Assembly: GCA_000987045.1 (NCBI GenBank)
Contig: LAKY01000008.1
Coordinates: 1-43,349, forward strand
From: Clostridiales bacterium PH28_bin88
GTDB lineage: Bacteria > Bacillota > PH28-bin88
Length of the DNA stretch: 43,349 bases
Direction: 5' to 3'
Shown: in pieces, positions 21,398-36,760 of the stretch
Layout: each line of letters opens with the position of its first letter
Numbering within the stretch: the first letter of the stretch is position 1
Notes under the pieces: generated by a model
Told to the model about the DNA's origin: nothing
Databases searched by the model: none
What the model saw: the letters and a program-made list of their open reading frames with translations, nothing else
Made by a program: the position numbers and the translations under genes

Positions 21398-22021
21398 TTA
21401 TGCCAGCACCTCCTCTACCTTCGCCACCGCGTCTTTAGTAATAACCAGTTTACCGTGGGCCAGGAGGTCATACACGGAGATTCCGCTGGCTTGCACCGGT
21501 GTAACTCCCGGAATGTTTCGAGCGGACTTGTGCACGTTTTCATCCATGCCCGCGGTCACCACCAGGGCGGCTTCCGCCACTTTCAAGGCTTCCAACACCT
21601 TGACCATTTCCTTGGTTTTGGGTTGGGCCAGGGAAAGTTCATCCAAAACAATAATGTTTCCCTGGTGAACCTTGTCGGACAAGGCTGATTTCAACGCCAA
21701 ACGGCGCACCTTCCTCGGCATGGTGTAGCCATAGTCCCTGGGCTGGGGTCCAAAAGTCACCCCACCGTGTCTCCACAGGGGTGAGCGGGTGCTGCCCGCC
21801 CGGGCCCGGCCGGTCCCTTTTTGCCGCCAGGGTTTGCGGCCGCCGCCGCTGACCAGCCCCCTGGTTTTGGTAGCTACCGTACCCCGCCTGCGGGAGGCCA
21901 TTTGCATTACTACCGCATCATGCAGGACGGCCTTGTTCACCTCTATACCAAAAACACTGTCGTTCAACTCGATGTCGCCAACCTGTTGGCCTTGCATGTT
22001 GAATAAAGCTACTTTTGGCAT
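21398..22021 (-). CDS. rplD: 50S ribosomal protein L4
   Basis: A 207-residue L4. The extended loop reaching the exit-tunnel constriction is seen as [20 protein letters not shown], wild type in appearance. In E. coli L4 represses the S10 operon; no such leader is evident before rpsJ here. 26 bp from rplC. Confidence 0.97.
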   Translation of the reverse strand: MPKVALFNMQGQQVGDIELNDSVFGIEVNKAVLHDAVVMQMASRRRGTVATKTRGLVSGGGRKPWRQKGTGRARAGSTRSPLWRHGGVTFGPQPRDYGYTMPRKVRRLALKSALSDKVHQGNIIVLDELSLAQPKTKEMVKVLEALKVAEAALVVTAGMDENVHKSARNIPGVTPVQASGISVYDLLAHGKLVITKDAVAKVEEVLA

Positions 22022-22047
22022 GACTGTTCCTCCTTTCAGCGGGATTC

Positions 22048-22674
22048 CTATGCTTTAACCGCGCTTTTGATAGTAACCAGCCCTTTGGCAGGGCCGGGAA
22101 TCGCACCCCGAACCAGAATGATGTTTCGTTCCGGATCGGTTTTCACCACTTCTAAGTTCTGAACGGTAACCCGTTCTCCCCCCAGGCGGCCCGGCATCTT
22201 GCGTCCTTTAAATATCCTGGCGGGTCCCTTGGCTGCCCCGGCGCCGGGACGGCGGTGGTACTTGGAACCATGCTTCATCGGCCCACGGTGAAAGCCGTGC
22301 CGCTTGATACCGCCGGCAAAACCCTTGCCCCGGGAAATACCGGTAACGTCTACCTGGTCTCCCGCGGCAAAAACATCAGCCTTGAATTCCTGTCCTACCT
22401 GGTACGCATCCACATTGTCCACGCGAAATTCTTTCACAAACTTGAAGGGCTTGACATTGGCCTTGGCAAAATGGCCCTTCATGGGTTTATTGATCTTGCG
22501 CTCTTTAGCCGTCCCAAAGCCTACCTGGATGGCGTTATAGCCATCAGTGGCGACGGTCTTCTTCTGGATTACTACGCACGGCCCCGCCTCAATGGCGGTG
22601 ACGGGAATTAACTTGCCTTCGCCGGTAAATACCTGCGTCATTCCCAGCTTAACGCCCAGAATGCTCTTGGTCAT
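22048..22674 (-). CDS. rplC: 50S ribosomal protein L3
   Basis: A 208-residue L3, one of two proteins that start 23S assembly and approach the peptidyl-transferase centre. Diagnostic blocks are [16 protein letters not shown] and [20 protein letters not shown]. It is preceded by a 124 bp gap with repeat fragments. Confidence 0.97.
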   Translation of the reverse strand: MTKSILGVKLGMTQVFTGEGKLIPVTAIEAGPCVVIQKKTVATDGYNAIQVGFGTAKERKINKPMKGHFAKANVKPFKFVKEFRVDNVDAYQVGQEFKADVFAAGDQVDVTGISRGKGFAGGIKRHGFHRGPMKHGSKYHRRPGAGAAKGPARIFKGRKMPGRLGGERVTVQNLEVVKTDPERNIILVRGAIPGPAKGLVTIKSAVKA

Positions 22675-22727
22675 AATGTAACACCTCCGACTACAAATCC
22701 TCTGTTTCTTTTGCTTCTTTTCAGAGG

Positions 22728-22760
22728 GGCTGTAATAAACTTCGCGCGTATTACTTCAGT
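22728..22760. repeat. Partial copy of the tuf-rpsJ gap element
   Basis: GGGGCTGTAATAAACTTCGC in the rplC-rpsJ gap resembles AGCGCTGTGATAAACTTCGC at 23288, a direct-repeat edge of the structured element between rpsJ and tuf. Only this edge is present. Confidence 0.4.
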
Positions 22761-22778
22761 TCTTTTCAGGGTTTCCAC

Positions 22779-22799
22779 CAGTCACTAGCGACTGGTCAC
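22779..22799. repeat. Heptamer array after rpsJ
   Basis: Plus-strand CAGTCAC, TAGCGAC, TGGTCAC; nearly the same sequence as the array after rpmC (18080), including the palindromic CCAGTC/GACTGG. It reaches the rpsJ stop codon. Confidence 0.75.
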
Positions 22800-23107
22800 T
22801 AAAGTTTAATTTCTATATCCACACCCGCAGGCAGGTCCAGTCTCATAAGTGCGTCAACGGTTTTGGGATTAGGGTCTGCAATATCGATCAGGCGTTTATG
22901 GGTCCTCATTTCAAACTGCTCACGGGAGTCTTTGTTCACATGGGGTGAGCGCAGGATGGTAAAAATGTTCTTATCAGTGGGTAACGGGATTGGTCCTGAA
23001 ACAGAAGCACCTGTACGCTTGGCCGTCTCCACGATTTTCTGGGCGGACTGATCCAGTACCTTGTGGTCAAAAGCCTTCAACCTGATTCTAATCTTTTGTC
23101 TTGCCAT
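22799..23107 (-). CDS. rpsJ: 30S ribosomal protein S10
   Basis: A 102-residue S10 ([20 protein letters not shown], then [20 protein letters not shown]). It also partners with NusB in antitermination (NusE). It opens the S10 cluster, 443 bp after tuf; I see no consensus promoter in that gap, so it may be read through from fusA-tuf. Confidence 0.97.
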   Translation of the reverse strand: MARQKIRIRLKAFDHKVLDQSAQKIVETAKRTGASVSGPIPLPTDKNIFTILRSPHVNKDSREQFEMRTHKRLIDIADPNPKTVDALMRLDLPAGVDIEIKL

Positions 23108-23285
23108 CTTTCTGATGTTCCTCCTTTTCGCCCGGTTTAAAATCGGACCATTCTCGGTGAAAATTCCCCGCCAGGCGCCGCGCCCAGCGGCAACCTTTCA
23201 CCTCATCGCCATTCAGACATGGAGCAAGGGATCAAGGGCTGGTTCCCCCCTGGGCCTTTTCCCCCGGTCCCTGGATAATCCTAAG

Positions 23286-23437
23286 AAGCGCTGTGATAAA
23301 CTTCGCCTGGCTTTGTCAGGCGTGGCTGCTCGGGTGCTCACGTACTACCCCAGTACGCTCCGCCCCTCGCATCCCCGCCTTCCGCGCCATGCTCGTTTCT
23401 GAAAGCGCTTCAAAGCGCTGTGATTAACCTTGCTTGG
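23286..23437. repeat. Structured repeat-like element in the tuf-rpsJ gap
   Basis: It is bounded by direct repeats AAGCGCTGTGATAAACTTCG (23286) and AAGCGCTGTGATTAACCTTG (23413). Inside are two clean hairpins: CGCCTG/CAGGCG (23304-23322) and CGTACT/AGTACG (23341-23357). AGCGCT palindromes mark the edges. The build suggests a dispersed non-autonomous element or a structured RNA rather than random spacer. Confidence 0.55.
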
Positions 23438-23444
23438 GTCTGTT

Positions 23445-23539
23445 CAGTCGTCAGTCGTCGGGCCGCAAGAGTCGGGAGAAAACCACAGGGGTGGTACTAT
23501 CTCCTGCTGCCTGCTCCCTGACGACTGACGACTGACGTC
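23445..23539. repeat. Inverted pair of heptamer arrays after tuf
   Basis: The left arm is two CAGTCGT units from 23445. The right arm is TGCTGCC, TGCTCCC, TGACGAC, TGACGAC, TGACGTC (23505-23539). The arms are reverse complements over about 15 bp and could form a long hairpin 11 bp after the tuf stop. Confidence 0.75.
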
Positions 23540-23550
23540 CGAATTACCAA

Positions 23551-24753
<1,203 letters not shown>

Positions 24754-24827
24754 TGTTCCTATGTTCCTCCTTAGTTCTTTAAATTATATCGCATCGGGGA
24801 TGATGGCTGCGCCAGCCGGCCGCCATG

Positions 24828-26906
24828 TTACCCGCCTTGCCGCTTAGTGATGATCTCATCAGCGATGTTTCTGGGAACTTCGTCGTAGTGGGAGAACTGC
24901 ATTACATAGGTGCCCCGGCCCTGAGTGCGAGACCGCAAGTCGGTAGCGTAGCCGAACATCTCGGCCAGCGGGACGTGGGCCCTGATCACCTGGGCGCCGC
25001 TCCGCGGTTCCATCCCTTCCACCCGGCCCCGCCGGGCGTTTAAATCGCCAATGACGTCTCCCATGTACTCGTCAGGTACAACCACTTCCACCTTCATCAC
25101 AGGCTCCAAAAGCACCGGGTTGGCCTTTTTCGCACCGGCCTTGAAGCCGATAGAACCCGCAATTTTAAAGGCCATTTCGGAGGAGTCCACCTCGTGGTAC
25201 GACCCGTCGTACAGGATGATCCGGACATCAATGACCGGATACCCGGCCAGCACCCCGTTAGCCATGGCCTCCTGGATGCCGGCGTCCACCGCCGGGATGT
25301 ACTCCCTGGGGATCACGCCACCCACAATCTTGTTGACAAATTCATATCCCTGGCCCGGCTCCAGCGGTTCCAGTTCCAGCCAAACATGGCCGTACTGCCC
25401 CCGGCCGCCGCTCTGGCGCACGAACTTGCCTTCGACCTTGGCAGTCCCACGAACGGTTTCCTTGTACGCCACCTGAGGCCGGCCCACGTTGGCGTCGACT
25501 TTAAACTCCCTGAGCAGACGGTCCACGATGATCTCCAGGTGCAGCTCCCCCATGCCGGAAATGAGGGTCTGCCCCGTTTCCGCTTCGGTATGAACCCGGA
25601 AAGTGGGGTCCTCCTCTGAAAGCTTGGTGAGCGCAAGACCCATCTTCTCCTGGTCCGCCTTGGTCTTGGGCTCGATGGCCACGGAAATTACCGGTTCCGG
25701 GAACTGCATGGATTCAAGGATAATCGGATGGGCCTCATCACACAGGGTATCACCGGTAGTGGTCTCTTTCAATCCTACCGCCGCGGCGATGTCCCCGGTG
25801 TAAACCTCACTGACTTCCTCCCGGTGATTGGCGTGCATTTGCAAAATGCGTCCAATCCGCTCCCGTTTCCCTTTGGTGGAGTTATACACGTAGGACCCGG
25901 AGTTTAACTTGCCGGAATAGACCCGGAAAAAGGTCAGCTTACCCACGTACGGGTCCGCCATGATCTTGAAAGCCAGGGCTGAAAAGGGTTCAGTATCGCT
26001 GGAGGACCGCTGGTCCTCGTTACCGGTTTCCGGGTCCACGCCCCGCACCGCGGGAACGTCAGTAGGCGCGGGGAGGTAGTCGACCACCGCGTCCAGCAGG
26101 GGCTGTACCCCTTTATTTTTGAATGAAGAGCCGCACAACACCGGGATCATCTTCACCGCGATGGTGGCCTTCCTGATACCCGCCTTAATCTCTTCGACGG
26201 TAAGCTCTTCACCCTCCAGGTACTTCACCATCAACTCTTCGTCGCTCTCGGCCACCGCCTCCAGGAGCTTCTCCCGGTATTCCCGCACCGTCTCAAGCAT
26301 ATCTTCGGGAATGGCGGTTTCCTCACTCCTGGTGCCCAGGTCGTCCACATAGATGATCGCCGTATTACGCACCAGGTCAACCAGGCCGCGGAAAGTGTCT
26401 TCAATCCCGATAGGTATTTGAACAGGTACCGGGTTGGCGCCCAGCCGGTCGGCGATCATGCTGACTCCACGGAAAAAGTCGGCCCCCACCCGGTCCATTT
26501 TATTAATATAGGCAATGCGCGGAACGCCATACTTGTCTGCCTGGCGCCACACAGTTTCCGACTGGGGTTCTACCCCTCCCACCGAGCAGAACACCGCTAC
26601 GGCGCCGTCCAGCACCCGCAGGGAGCGTTCTACCTCTACAGTAAAGTCCACGTGGCCTGGTGTGTCGATAATGTTGATTCTGTGGTCCCGCCAAAGACAA
26701 GTAGTTGCAGCGGAGGTGATCGTAATACCTCTTTCCTGCTCCTGCACCATCCAGTCCATCGTTGCGGCTCCATCGTGCACTTCCCCGATTTTGTGCACCC
26801 TACCGGTATAGAAAAGGATGCGTTCGGTGGTAGTCGTTTTACCGGCATCGATATGGGCCATGATCCCGATATTACGTGTTTTTTCTAGCGGAAATTGTCT
26901 CGGCAT
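24828..26906 (-). CDS. fusA: Elongation factor G
   Basis: A 692-residue EF-G, the translocase. G1 AHIDAGKT is at 17-24, followed by DTPGHVDF (G3) and NKMDR (G4); domains II-V follow with the domain IV tip region [15 protein letters not shown]. It lies between rpsG and tuf, as in the str operon. The 97 bp gap upstream has no strong promoter, only a weak TTGGCA...TGTATA pair. Confidence 0.98.
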   Translation of the reverse strand: MPRQFPLEKTRNIGIMAHIDAGKTTTTERILFYTGRVHKIGEVHDGAATMDWMVQEQERGITITSAATTCLWRDHRINIIDTPGHVDFTVEVERSLRVLDGAVAVFCSVGGVEPQSETVWRQADKYGVPRIAYINKMDRVGADFFRGVSMIADRLGANPVPVQIPIGIEDTFRGLVDLVRNTAIIYVDDLGTRSEETAIPEDMLETVREYREKLLEAVAESDEELMVKYLEGEELTVEEIKAGIRKATIAVKMIPVLCGSSFKNKGVQPLLDAVVDYLPAPTDVPAVRGVDPETGNEDQRSSSDTEPFSALAFKIMADPYVGKLTFFRVYSGKLNSGSYVYNSTKGKRERIGRILQMHANHREEVSEVYTGDIAAAVGLKETTTGDTLCDEAHPIILESMQFPEPVISVAIEPKTKADQEKMGLALTKLSEEDPTFRVHTEAETGQTLISGMGELHLEIIVDRLLREFKVDANVGRPQVAYKETVRGTAKVEGKFVRQSGGRGQYGHVWLELEPLEPGQGYEFVNKIVGGVIPREYIPAVDAGIQEAMANGVLAGYPVIDVRIILYDGSYHEVDSSEMAFKIAGSIGFKAGAKKANPVLLEPVMKVEVVVPDEYMGDVIGDLNARRGRVEGMEPRSGAQVIRAHVPLAEMFGYATDLRSRTQGRGTYVMQFSHYDEVPRNIADEIITKRQGG

Positions 26907-27003
26907 TCTAATCCCCCCTTCTGCAAAAACTCGGTGCTATATACATTACCCCGGATCCGCTTTGCCAATACCAGGATGCGCCCTTAAAATACAATCTGTG
27001 GAA

Positions 27004-27495
<492 letters not shown>

Positions 27496-27873
27496 TTACT
27501 TTCCTTTCGGCCGTTTGGCCCCGTACTTGGAACGGGCCTGGTGCCGGTTGGCTACACCCGCCGTGTCCAGTGTACCGCGGATAATATGATACCTTACACC
27601 CGGCAGGTCTTTAACCCGGCCACCCCGCACCAGTACCACGGAGTGCTCCTGCAGGTTGTGACCGATACCCGGAATATAAGAAGTAACCTCAATACCGTTG
27701 GTAAGCCTTACGCGCGCAACTTTCCGCAGTGCGGAATTCGGCTTCTTAGGAGTAGTGGTATATACCCTGGTACAGACCCCCCGCTTCTGAGGCGACTCCT
27801 TCAGGGCAGGGGCGGTAGATTTCTTCTCAATCTTTTCTCTCCCCTGTCTCACCAGCTGGCTGATGGTTGGCAT
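27496..27873 (-). CDS. rpsL: 30S ribosomal protein S12
   Basis: A 125-residue S12, which controls decoding accuracy. The streptomycin-region motifs [12 protein letters not shown] and [11 protein letters not shown] are the sensitive type, with both key lysines present. The start [13 protein letters not shown] was chosen because GGAGG lies before it; the open frame to 27891 would translate that site. Confidence 0.97.
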   Translation of the reverse strand: MPTISQLVRQGREKIEKKSTAPALKESPQKRGVCTRVYTTTPKKPNSALRKVARVRLTNGIEVTSYIPGIGHNLQEHSVVLVRGGRVKDLPGVRYHIIRGTLDTAGVANRHQARSKYGAKRPKGK

Positions 27874-27943
27874 GCCTCCACCTCCTTCCAAACTACCATG
27901 TTTAATTTAATGTTAAGCAATCCTATTGCCCGTGGCCCGTTTC

Positions 27944-28198
27944 CTATTCGTCCAGAATGGCCGCCGAGGCGGAACCGACCTCAATGCCACAGGCACGGCC
28001 CAGTTCCGTCATGGATGGGACCGTCACTACCTCTACAGCCTTCTCTGTACAGAGCTTGATCAGCGGGTCAATCACTCGGGTTTCGGCATCCTTCGCCACA
28101 AACACCATCCGAGCGGTTCCTTTTTGCACTGCCTTGGTTGTTTGCTTGGTCCCAATGGTTTTTTTTCTAGCGTTCTTCAGCCTTTCCTCGGGCCTCAT
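27944..28198 (-). CDS. Ribosomal L7Ae-like protein (YbxF/RplGB type)
   Basis: An 84-residue protein of the L7Ae/L30e/Gadd45 fold, which binds kink-turn RNA. Visible are the GTKQTTKAVQKGTARMVFVA and VVTVPSMTELGRACGIEVG blocks of the bacterial YbxF/YlxQ group. It sits between rpoC and rpsL as in Bacillus and most Clostridia. Its cellular role is not settled; homologues bind k-turns in vitro and associate with growing-phase ribosomes. Confidence 0.92.
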   Translation of the reverse strand: MRPEERLKNARKKTIGTKQTTKAVQKGTARMVFVAKDAETRVIDPLIKLCTEKAVEVVTVPSMTELGRACGIEVGSASAAILDE

Positions 28199-28242
28199 CC
28201 GGACATAAACCCCCCTTGGCAGTTACACACTTATACATGTTA

Positions 28243-31725
<3,483 letters not shown>

Positions 31726-31748
31726 TGGCCACTCTCCCTCCTGAAGCG

Positions 31749-34700
31749 TTATTCATCAAATTCATCTTCAATCTCTTCCTCGTACTCCTCTTCCTCAAAA
31801 CCGCCCTCAAATGCATCCGCCTCATCGGGTGCCAGTTCCAGGTCACCCTCGTCAAAATCGCCTTCCACGTCTTCCATTTCTTCGTCGAAGCCATTATCTT
31901 CGCCTGCGCCGCGTGGCGCCTGGGGATAATCCCTGCGGTCATCGCCGTGGAGATCGATGCCCAGCTCCTTCGCTGTCTCAGCTACGTCGTCGTCATCCTC
32001 CCGGATCTCAATCTCCCGGTCCTCCTCCGACAGGACTTTAACATCCAGCCCCAGGCTCTGGAGTTCCTTGATCAAAACCTTAAAGGATTCAGGTACTCCA
32101 GGTTCGGGAACGTTTTCACCCTTGACGATGGCCTCGTAGGTTTTGACCCGGCCTACTACGTCGTCAGATTTCACGGTGAGAATCTCCTGCAGGGTGTAAG
32201 CAGCGCCGTAAGCTTCCAGCGCCCAGACTTCCATTTCCCCAAACCGCTGTCCCCCGAACTGGGCCTTACCGCCCAGGGGCTGCTGGGTTACCAGGGAGTA
32301 CGGCCCGGTGGAACGGGCATGGATCTTGTCGTCTACCAGGTGAGCCAGTTTCAACATGTATACGTATCCCACGGTTACCGGGTTGTCAAAGGGTTCACCG
32401 GTACGACCGTCACGGAGAACCGTCTTACCGGTTTCCGGCAGTTCCGCCTTTTTAAGGGTCTCGATAATATCCTCCTCATCGGCGCCGTCAAAGACCGGGG
32501 TGGCCACATGGAAGCCCAATGCCTTGGCCGCCCAGCCCAGGTGGCACTCCAGCACCTGCCCGATATTCATCCGGGAAGGCACGCCCAGTGGGTTCAGCAC
32601 AATCTCTACCGGAGTCCCGTCAGGCAAGAACGGCATGTCTTCTTCCGGCAGGATGCGGGAGATTACACCCTTGTTCCCGTGCCGGCCCGCCATCTTGTCG
32701 CCCTCGGAGATCTTGCGCTTTTGCGCCACGTATACCCGCACCAGCTGGTTGACCCCCGGGGCCAGTTCATCCCCGTTCTCCCGGGAGAATACCTTGACGT
32801 CCACCACCATACCGGTCTCACCATGGGGAACCCGGAGGGACGTGTCCCGTACCTCACGGGCCTTCTCACCGAAAATGGCGCGTAACAGGCGCTCTTCCGC
32901 CGTTAATTCCGTCTCTCCTTTAGGGGTAACCTTCCCCACCAGGATGTCTCCCGGCCGTACCTCGGCGCCCACCCGGATGATTCCCCGGTCATCCAGGTCC
33001 CGTAAAACGTCCTCGCCCACGTTGGGAATATCCCGGGTAATCTCTTCCGGTCCCAACTTGGTGTCGCGCGCGTCGCACTCGTATTCTTCAATGTGAATGG
33101 AGGTGAAGTAGTCCTCCTTGACCAGCTTTTCGCTGATGAGGATGGCGTCCTCGTAGTTGTAACCTTCCCAGGTCATGAAGGCCACCAGCACGTTCCTGCC
33201 CAGGGCCAGTTCGCCCTCATCGGTGGAGGGGCCGTCGGCAATCACGTCTCCCGCTTCCACCCGCATCCCCCTCTTGACAATAGGTTTCTGGTTGATGCAG
33301 GTACCCTGGTTGGAGCGGGTAAACTTCAGCAACCGGTAAGTATCCAAGAGTCCTCCGTCAGTGCGGACGATTACCTCATTACCGGTCACCCGTTCAACCG
33401 TCCCGGCGTTTTTGGCCAGGATGACCACCCCGGAATCACGGGCAGCCTTCCACTCCATCCCGGTGCCCACCAGCGGGGCGTCAGTCCGTAAAAGGGGTAC
33501 CGCCTGGCGCTGCATGTTGGCACCCATCAGGGCGCGGTTGGCGTCATCGTGTTCCAGAAAGGGGATCAGGGCGGTGGCAATACTCCATACCTGTTTCGGA
33601 GTTACATCCATAAAGTCTACCCGCTCCACGGAGGTCACCAGAATATCTTTCCCGTGGCGGGCGTTAACCCGGGGGTTGACGAAACGGCCCTCTTCATCCA
33701 GGGGAGCGTTGGCCTGGGCGATAATAAACTGATCCTCCTCGTCGGCGGTCAGGTAGACAATTTCGTCGGTAACCGCACCCTTTTCCTTATCCACTTTTCG
33801 ATAAGGCGTCTCGATAAAACCGAACTCGTTAATCCGGGCATATGTGCTTAAAGACCCGATCAGGCCGATGTTGGGACCTTCAGGGGTTTCGATAGGGCAC
33901 ATCCTCCCGTAGTGGGAGTGGTGCACGTCCCGCACCTCAAACCCCGCCCGTTCCCGGGAAAGCCCCCCCGGGCCAAGGGCGGACAGGCGCCGCTTGTGCG
34001 TCAGTTCCGCCAGGGGGTTGGTCTGGTCCATAAACTGGGACAACTGGGAAGACCCGAAGAACTCCTTAATGGCAGCCACTACCGGGCGGATGTTGATCAG
34101 CACCTGCGGGGTAATGACCTCCACGTCCTGGATGGTCATCCGCTCCCGCACCACCCGCTCCATCCTGGACAGGCCAATGCGGAACTGGTTCTGCAGCAAC
34201 TCGCCCACCGAGCGCAGGCGCCGGTTACCCAGGTGGTCGATATCGTCGGGTTGGACCTCGCCCTTCATCAACCGTAACAGGTAATGGACAACAGCCACAA
34301 TGTCCTCTTTGGTAAGGTGGCGAATATACTCCCCTTTTCCGTTGACCTCTTCCTTGAAAAGCACTCCGTGCTTCAATTTCTTGTGCAGTTTATAGCGCCC
34401 CACGTTACCCAGGTCGTAACGCTTCGGGTCAAAAAACAGGGTTTCCAGAAGGCTCCGGGCGCTTTCCACCGTGGGAGGTTCACCCGGGCGGAGCCGCTTG
34501 TAGATCTCCACCAGGGCCTCTTCCTCGGAATCGGTATTGTCCTTTTCCAGGGTAAGCTGGATCCGCGGGTCGTTATCAAACATCTCCATAATCCGGATGT
34601 TGTTTCCATAGCCCAGCGCCCTGATCAGTACGGTGGCGGAAATCTTCCTGGTCCTGTCCACGCGCACATAGATATTTTCATTCACGTCCGTCTCAAACTC

Positions 34701-35204
34701 CAACCAGGCTCCCCGGTTGGGAATCACTGTGGCACCGTAAAGCTTTACACCGCTGGGATCGATCTGCTCGCTGTAGTAAACCCCCGGTGAACGGACCAGC
34801 TGGCTGACGATAACCCGCTCCGCCCCGTTGATTATAAAGGTACCCTGCTCGGTCATCAGCGGGAAATCGCCCATGAACACTTCCTGCTCTTTGACCTCTC
34901 CCGTCTCCTTGTTGATCAGGCGCACCTTCACCCTTAAGGGTGCCGCAAAGGTCATATCTCTTTCCTTGCATTCGTCCACAGAATACTTGGGCTCACCCAG
35001 GTTATAATCCACAAACTCCAGGATCAGGTTGCCGGTGAAATCCTGGATCGGAGAAATGTCCCGGAACATCTCCCGTAACCCCTCATCAATGAACCAGTCA
35101 TATGACTTTTTCTGGATCTCGATGAGATTGGGCATGTCCATTACTTCCTGGATCTGGGCATAAGTCCATCTTTCCCGGGTACCTACCTTCACGGGATAGG
35201 GCAT
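31749..35204 (-). CDS. rpoB: DNA-directed RNA polymerase beta subunit
   Basis: A 1151-residue beta. The rifampicin pocket ([20 protein letters not shown] then [11 protein letters not shown]) is of the sensitive type. The last 80-90 residues beyond the conserved end are strongly acidic, with runs such as [15 protein letters not shown], longer than the acidic tail I recall for Bacillus beta. GGGGGTG precedes the ATG by 7 bases. It has its own promoter about 255 bp upstream with a long leader. Confidence 0.98.
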   Translation of the reverse strand: MPYPVKVGTRERWTYAQIQEVMDMPNLIEIQKKSYDWFIDEGLREMFRDISPIQDFTGNLILEFVDYNLGEPKYSVDECKERDMTFAAPLRVKVRLINKETGEVKEQEVFMGDFPLMTEQGTFIINGAERVIVSQLVRSPGVYYSEQIDPSGVKLYGATVIPNRGAWLEFETDVNENIYVRVDRTRKISATVLIRALGYGNNIRIMEMFDNDPRIQLTLEKDNTDSEEEALVEIYKRLRPGEPPTVESARSLLETLFFDPKRYDLGNVGRYKLHKKLKHGVLFKEEVNGKGEYIRHLTKEDIVAVVHYLLRLMKGEVQPDDIDHLGNRRLRSVGELLQNQFRIGLSRMERVVRERMTIQDVEVITPQVLINIRPVVAAIKEFFGSSQLSQFMDQTNPLAELTHKRRLSALGPGGLSRERAGFEVRDVHHSHYGRMCPIETPEGPNIGLIGSLSTYARINEFGFIETPYRKVDKEKGAVTDEIVYLTADEEDQFIIAQANAPLDEEGRFVNPRVNARHGKDILVTSVERVDFMDVTPKQVWSIATALIPFLEHDDANRALMGANMQRQAVPLLRTDAPLVGTGMEWKAARDSGVVILAKNAGTVERVTGNEVIVRTDGGLLDTYRLLKFTRSNQGTCINQKPIVKRGMRVEAGDVIADGPSTDEGELALGRNVLVAFMTWEGYNYEDAILISEKLVKEDYFTSIHIEEYECDARDTKLGPEEITRDIPNVGEDVLRDLDDRGIIRVGAEVRPGDILVGKVTPKGETELTAEERLLRAIFGEKAREVRDTSLRVPHGETGMVVDVKVFSRENGDELAPGVNQLVRVYVAQKRKISEGDKMAGRHGNKGVISRILPEEDMPFLPDGTPVEIVLNPLGVPSRMNIGQVLECHLGWAAKALGFHVATPVFDGADEEDIIETLKKAELPETGKTVLRDGRTGEPFDNPVTVGYVYMLKLAHLVDDKIHARSTGPYSLVTQQPLGGKAQFGGQRFGEMEVWALEAYGAAYTLQEILTVKSDDVVGRVKTYEAIVKGENVPEPGVPESFKVLIKELQSLGLDVKVLSEEDREIEIREDDDDVAETAKELGIDLHGDDRRDYPQAPRGAGEDNGFDEEMEDVEGDFDEGDLELAPDEADAFEGGFEEEEYEEEIEDEFDE

Positions 35205-35452
35205 GTACGGTCACCCCCAGCAATGTTTTGAACAAACAAAATTCAAAGCAAGGCCTTTCCCAAAAACCTCGCTTCTTATTCAGGCAGTCATTCCCCTTAT
35301 CTGCCTATTCTTACCTTTTAATACCTGGTTTATGCAGTGTCGCTGTGGCAAAAGGCTACTTTCGCTAACCATTTTCAATTCAAGAATCGACCCCCAGCGA
35401 TGTCCAATAGCGAACCTCTGCACAAACAGGCATAAAATAGCATAAATGCCGT
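35205..35452 (-). promoter_or_regulatory. Long 5' leader of rpoB
   Basis: About 250 nt lie between the predicted start of transcription and the rpoB ATG, with no gene. The leader contains a stem AAGCGAGG/CCTTGCTT followed by TTTGAATTTTG, close to the start codon, and a repeated CAT(C/T)GCTGGGGGT at its upstream part (near 35390-35404) and over the rpoB ribosome binding site (near 35213-35226). The second copy supplies the GGGGGT that pairs with 16S rRNA. Regulation is inference. Confidence 0.45.
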
Positions 35453-35458
35453 TTTATT

Positions 35459-35487
35459 ATCGTAGCACAAGCCCTGTTATTTGTCAA
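35459..35487 (-). promoter_or_regulatory. Sigma-A promoter of rpoB
   Basis: TTGACA (35482-35487) and TACGAT (35459-35464) with a 17 bp spacer, directly downstream of the rplL terminator stem. Confidence 0.88.
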
Positions 35488-35491
35488 GCGA

Positions 35492-35518
35492 AAAGACACT
35501 CTCCAAAAGAGTGTCTTT
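35492..35518 (-). terminator. Hairpin after rplL
   Basis: An 11 bp perfect stem (AAAGACACTCT/AGAGTGTCTTT) with a 5 nt loop lies 27 bp after the rplL stop. The T-run is short and broken (TCTTTTCGCTT on the minus strand), and the rpoB -35 begins 4 bp beyond the stem, so termination may be partial. Confidence 0.7.
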
Positions 35519-35545
35519 CTGCATACCATTGGTTTGTTACCATGC

Positions 35546-35932
35546 TTACTTGACCTCGACAGAAGCACCCGCTTCCACCAGTTTCGCCTTGATGGACTCG
35601 GCCTCTTCTTTATTGACCTTTTCCTTGACAGGCTTCGGAGCGCCGTCAACCAGGTCTTTGGCTTCTTTGAGGCCCAGGCCGGTGAGCTCACGCACTACTT
35701 TGATGACGTTGATCTTCTTGTCACCAGCGGCGGTTAAAATAACGTCGAATTCGGTCTGCTCTTCCTCGGCTGCCTCGGCAGGAGCGGCGGCGGCACCGGG
35801 AGCGGCAGCGGCAAAAGCTACCGGAGCGGCGGCGCTAACCCCGAATTCCTCTTCAAAAGCCTTGACCAGTTCGGCCAGTTCCAGAACAGTCATGCCCTTA
35901 ACGGCTTCAAGAATTTCTGCTACCTTGGACAT
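35546..35932 (-). CDS. rplL: 50S ribosomal protein L7/L12
   Basis: A 128-residue stalk protein. An N-terminal dimerisation helix (1-35), an Ala-rich hinge ([20 protein letters not shown]) and the factor-binding C-terminal domain ([20 protein letters not shown]) are seen. Multiple copies on L10 recruit EF-Tu, EF-G and IF2. It follows rplJ by 38 bp, with a small period-7 remnant (CAGTCGT, CAGATTG) in the gap. Confidence 0.98.
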   Translation of the reverse strand: MSKVAEILEAVKGMTVLELAELVKAFEEEFGVSAAAPVAFAAAAPGAAAAPAEAAEEEQTEFDVILTAAGDKKINVIKVVRELTGLGLKEAKDLVDGAPKPVKEKVNKEEAESIKAKLVEAGASVEVK

Positions 35933-35970
35933 ATAGTATCACCTCCCTTACAAAGTCAGTCGTCAGATTG

Positions 35971-36504
35971 CTAGCTTGCCTCTTTTTGCTTGCGCACGGC
36001 ATCCAGCACGTATACGAAGTTCCGCAACGGCCCTGCCAGTACATTGACCAGACCCGACATGGGGGCCTGCATTCCACCAAGTACCTTGGCAAGCAGTTGT
36101 TCACGTGAAGGCAGGTCAGCCAGGGCCTTAACACCGCTTGCGTCAATTACTTTACCCTGCAGCAACCCCGCCTTAATCTCCAGTTTCTTGCTGGCCTTGG
36201 CAAAATCAATCAATATCTTAGCCGGGGCCACGGGGTCCTTAAGACTGACAGCAATGGCCGTAGGGCCCTCCAAATAACGATCCAAACCAGTGATCCCAGC
36301 TTCGTGCGCCGCCAAGCGGGTGAGGGTGTTTTTGACCACCCTGTACTCAATACCGGCTTCTCTTAACTGAGCCCTCAGCCTGGTTACCTCAGCCACATTA
36401 AGCCCCCGGTAGTCGGTCAGTACCGCCGAAGAAGCAGAGGTTAACTTATCTTGAAGCTCGGTTACCGTCGCTTCCTTCTTTAGCCTTTGTTGTTTCACCG
36501 CCAC
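35971..36504 (-). CDS. rplJ: 50S ribosomal protein L10
   Basis: A 177-residue L10, the stalk base that holds L7/L12 dimers by its C-terminal helix. [20 protein letters not shown] and [15 protein letters not shown] are diagnostic. GTG start with GGAGG eight bases before it. Downstream of its own promoter and attenuator leader; L10-L12 complexes are known to repress through this leader. Confidence 0.97.
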   Translation of the reverse strand: MAVKQQRLKKEATVTELQDKLTSASSAVLTDYRGLNVAEVTRLRAQLREAGIEYRVVKNTLTRLAAHEAGITGLDRYLEGPTAIAVSLKDPVAPAKILIDFAKASKKLEIKAGLLQGKVIDASGVKALADLPSREQLLAKVLGGMQAPMSGLVNVLAGPLRNFVYVLDAVRKQKEAS

Positions 36505-36709
36505 GTTTTACACCTCCTTTTAATCTGTATTGTGTCCCCCAACGAAACTAGACGATCACAGCCGGCAAAAAGGCCCCCGTGTAGACACACGAGGGCCTTC
36601 TCCGTTACAGAGCATTTCGGCCAGACCTCGGCGGGCGCCCGCGGGCATTAAGTGCACTAGCACACCTGCTGTCTACAGTCATAATTACGTTATCTGGGTT
36701 TAATCACCG
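36505..36709 (-). ncRNA. L10 leader (rplJ-rplL attenuator)
   Basis: This about 205 nt leader opens with the L10-binding-type segment TGTAGACAGCAGGTG and contains GCCGAGGTC, both like the L10 leader family (Rfam L10_leader), and ends in an intrinsic terminator before rplJ. The 5' TGTAGACA is perfectly complementary to TGTCTACA in the terminator loop, so the two could pair in an alternative fold. Control by L10-L12 binding is established for the family and inferred here. Confidence 0.8.
36566..36600 (-). terminator. Attenuator terminator in the L10 leader
   Basis: Minus-strand GAAGGCCCTCGTGTG/ CACGGGGGCC stem followed by TTTTTG, 60 bp before rplJ. A strong GC-rich stem with T-run placed inside the leader is the expected attenuator. 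Confidence 0.88.
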
Positions 36710-36715
36710 GGGTTG

Positions 36716-36744
36716 ATCATACCACGCCCCGGCATAATTGTCAA
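36716..36744 (-). promoter_or_regulatory. Sigma-A promoter of rplJ-rplL
   Basis: TTGACA (36739-36744) and TATGAT (36716-36721), 17 bp apart, immediately after the rplA stop. Confidence 0.9.
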
Positions 36745-36760
36745 ATACACGGTCCAAAGA

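Larger units (their letters stand above)
23108..23550. other. 443 bp gap between rpsJ and tuf, non-coding
   Basis: No gene is supported. The gap holds three things: a structured repeat-like element (23286-23437), a pair of inverted heptamer arrays (23445-23539), and, next to rpsJ, GC-rich sequence with short inverted repeats such as GGCGCCGCGCC-like tracts. No TTGACA/TATAAT pair is visible on the minus strand. Confidence 0.7.

Noticed and set aside
23108..23550. Promoter for the S10 cluster in the tuf-rpsJ gap
   Set aside because: I found no -35/-10 pair of acceptable quality; isolated GGATTATCC-like boxes were too weak to call.
26907..27003. Promoter for fusA (TTGGCA...TGTATA)
   Set aside because: The -10 matches only three of six positions; likely read-through from rpsL-rpsG.
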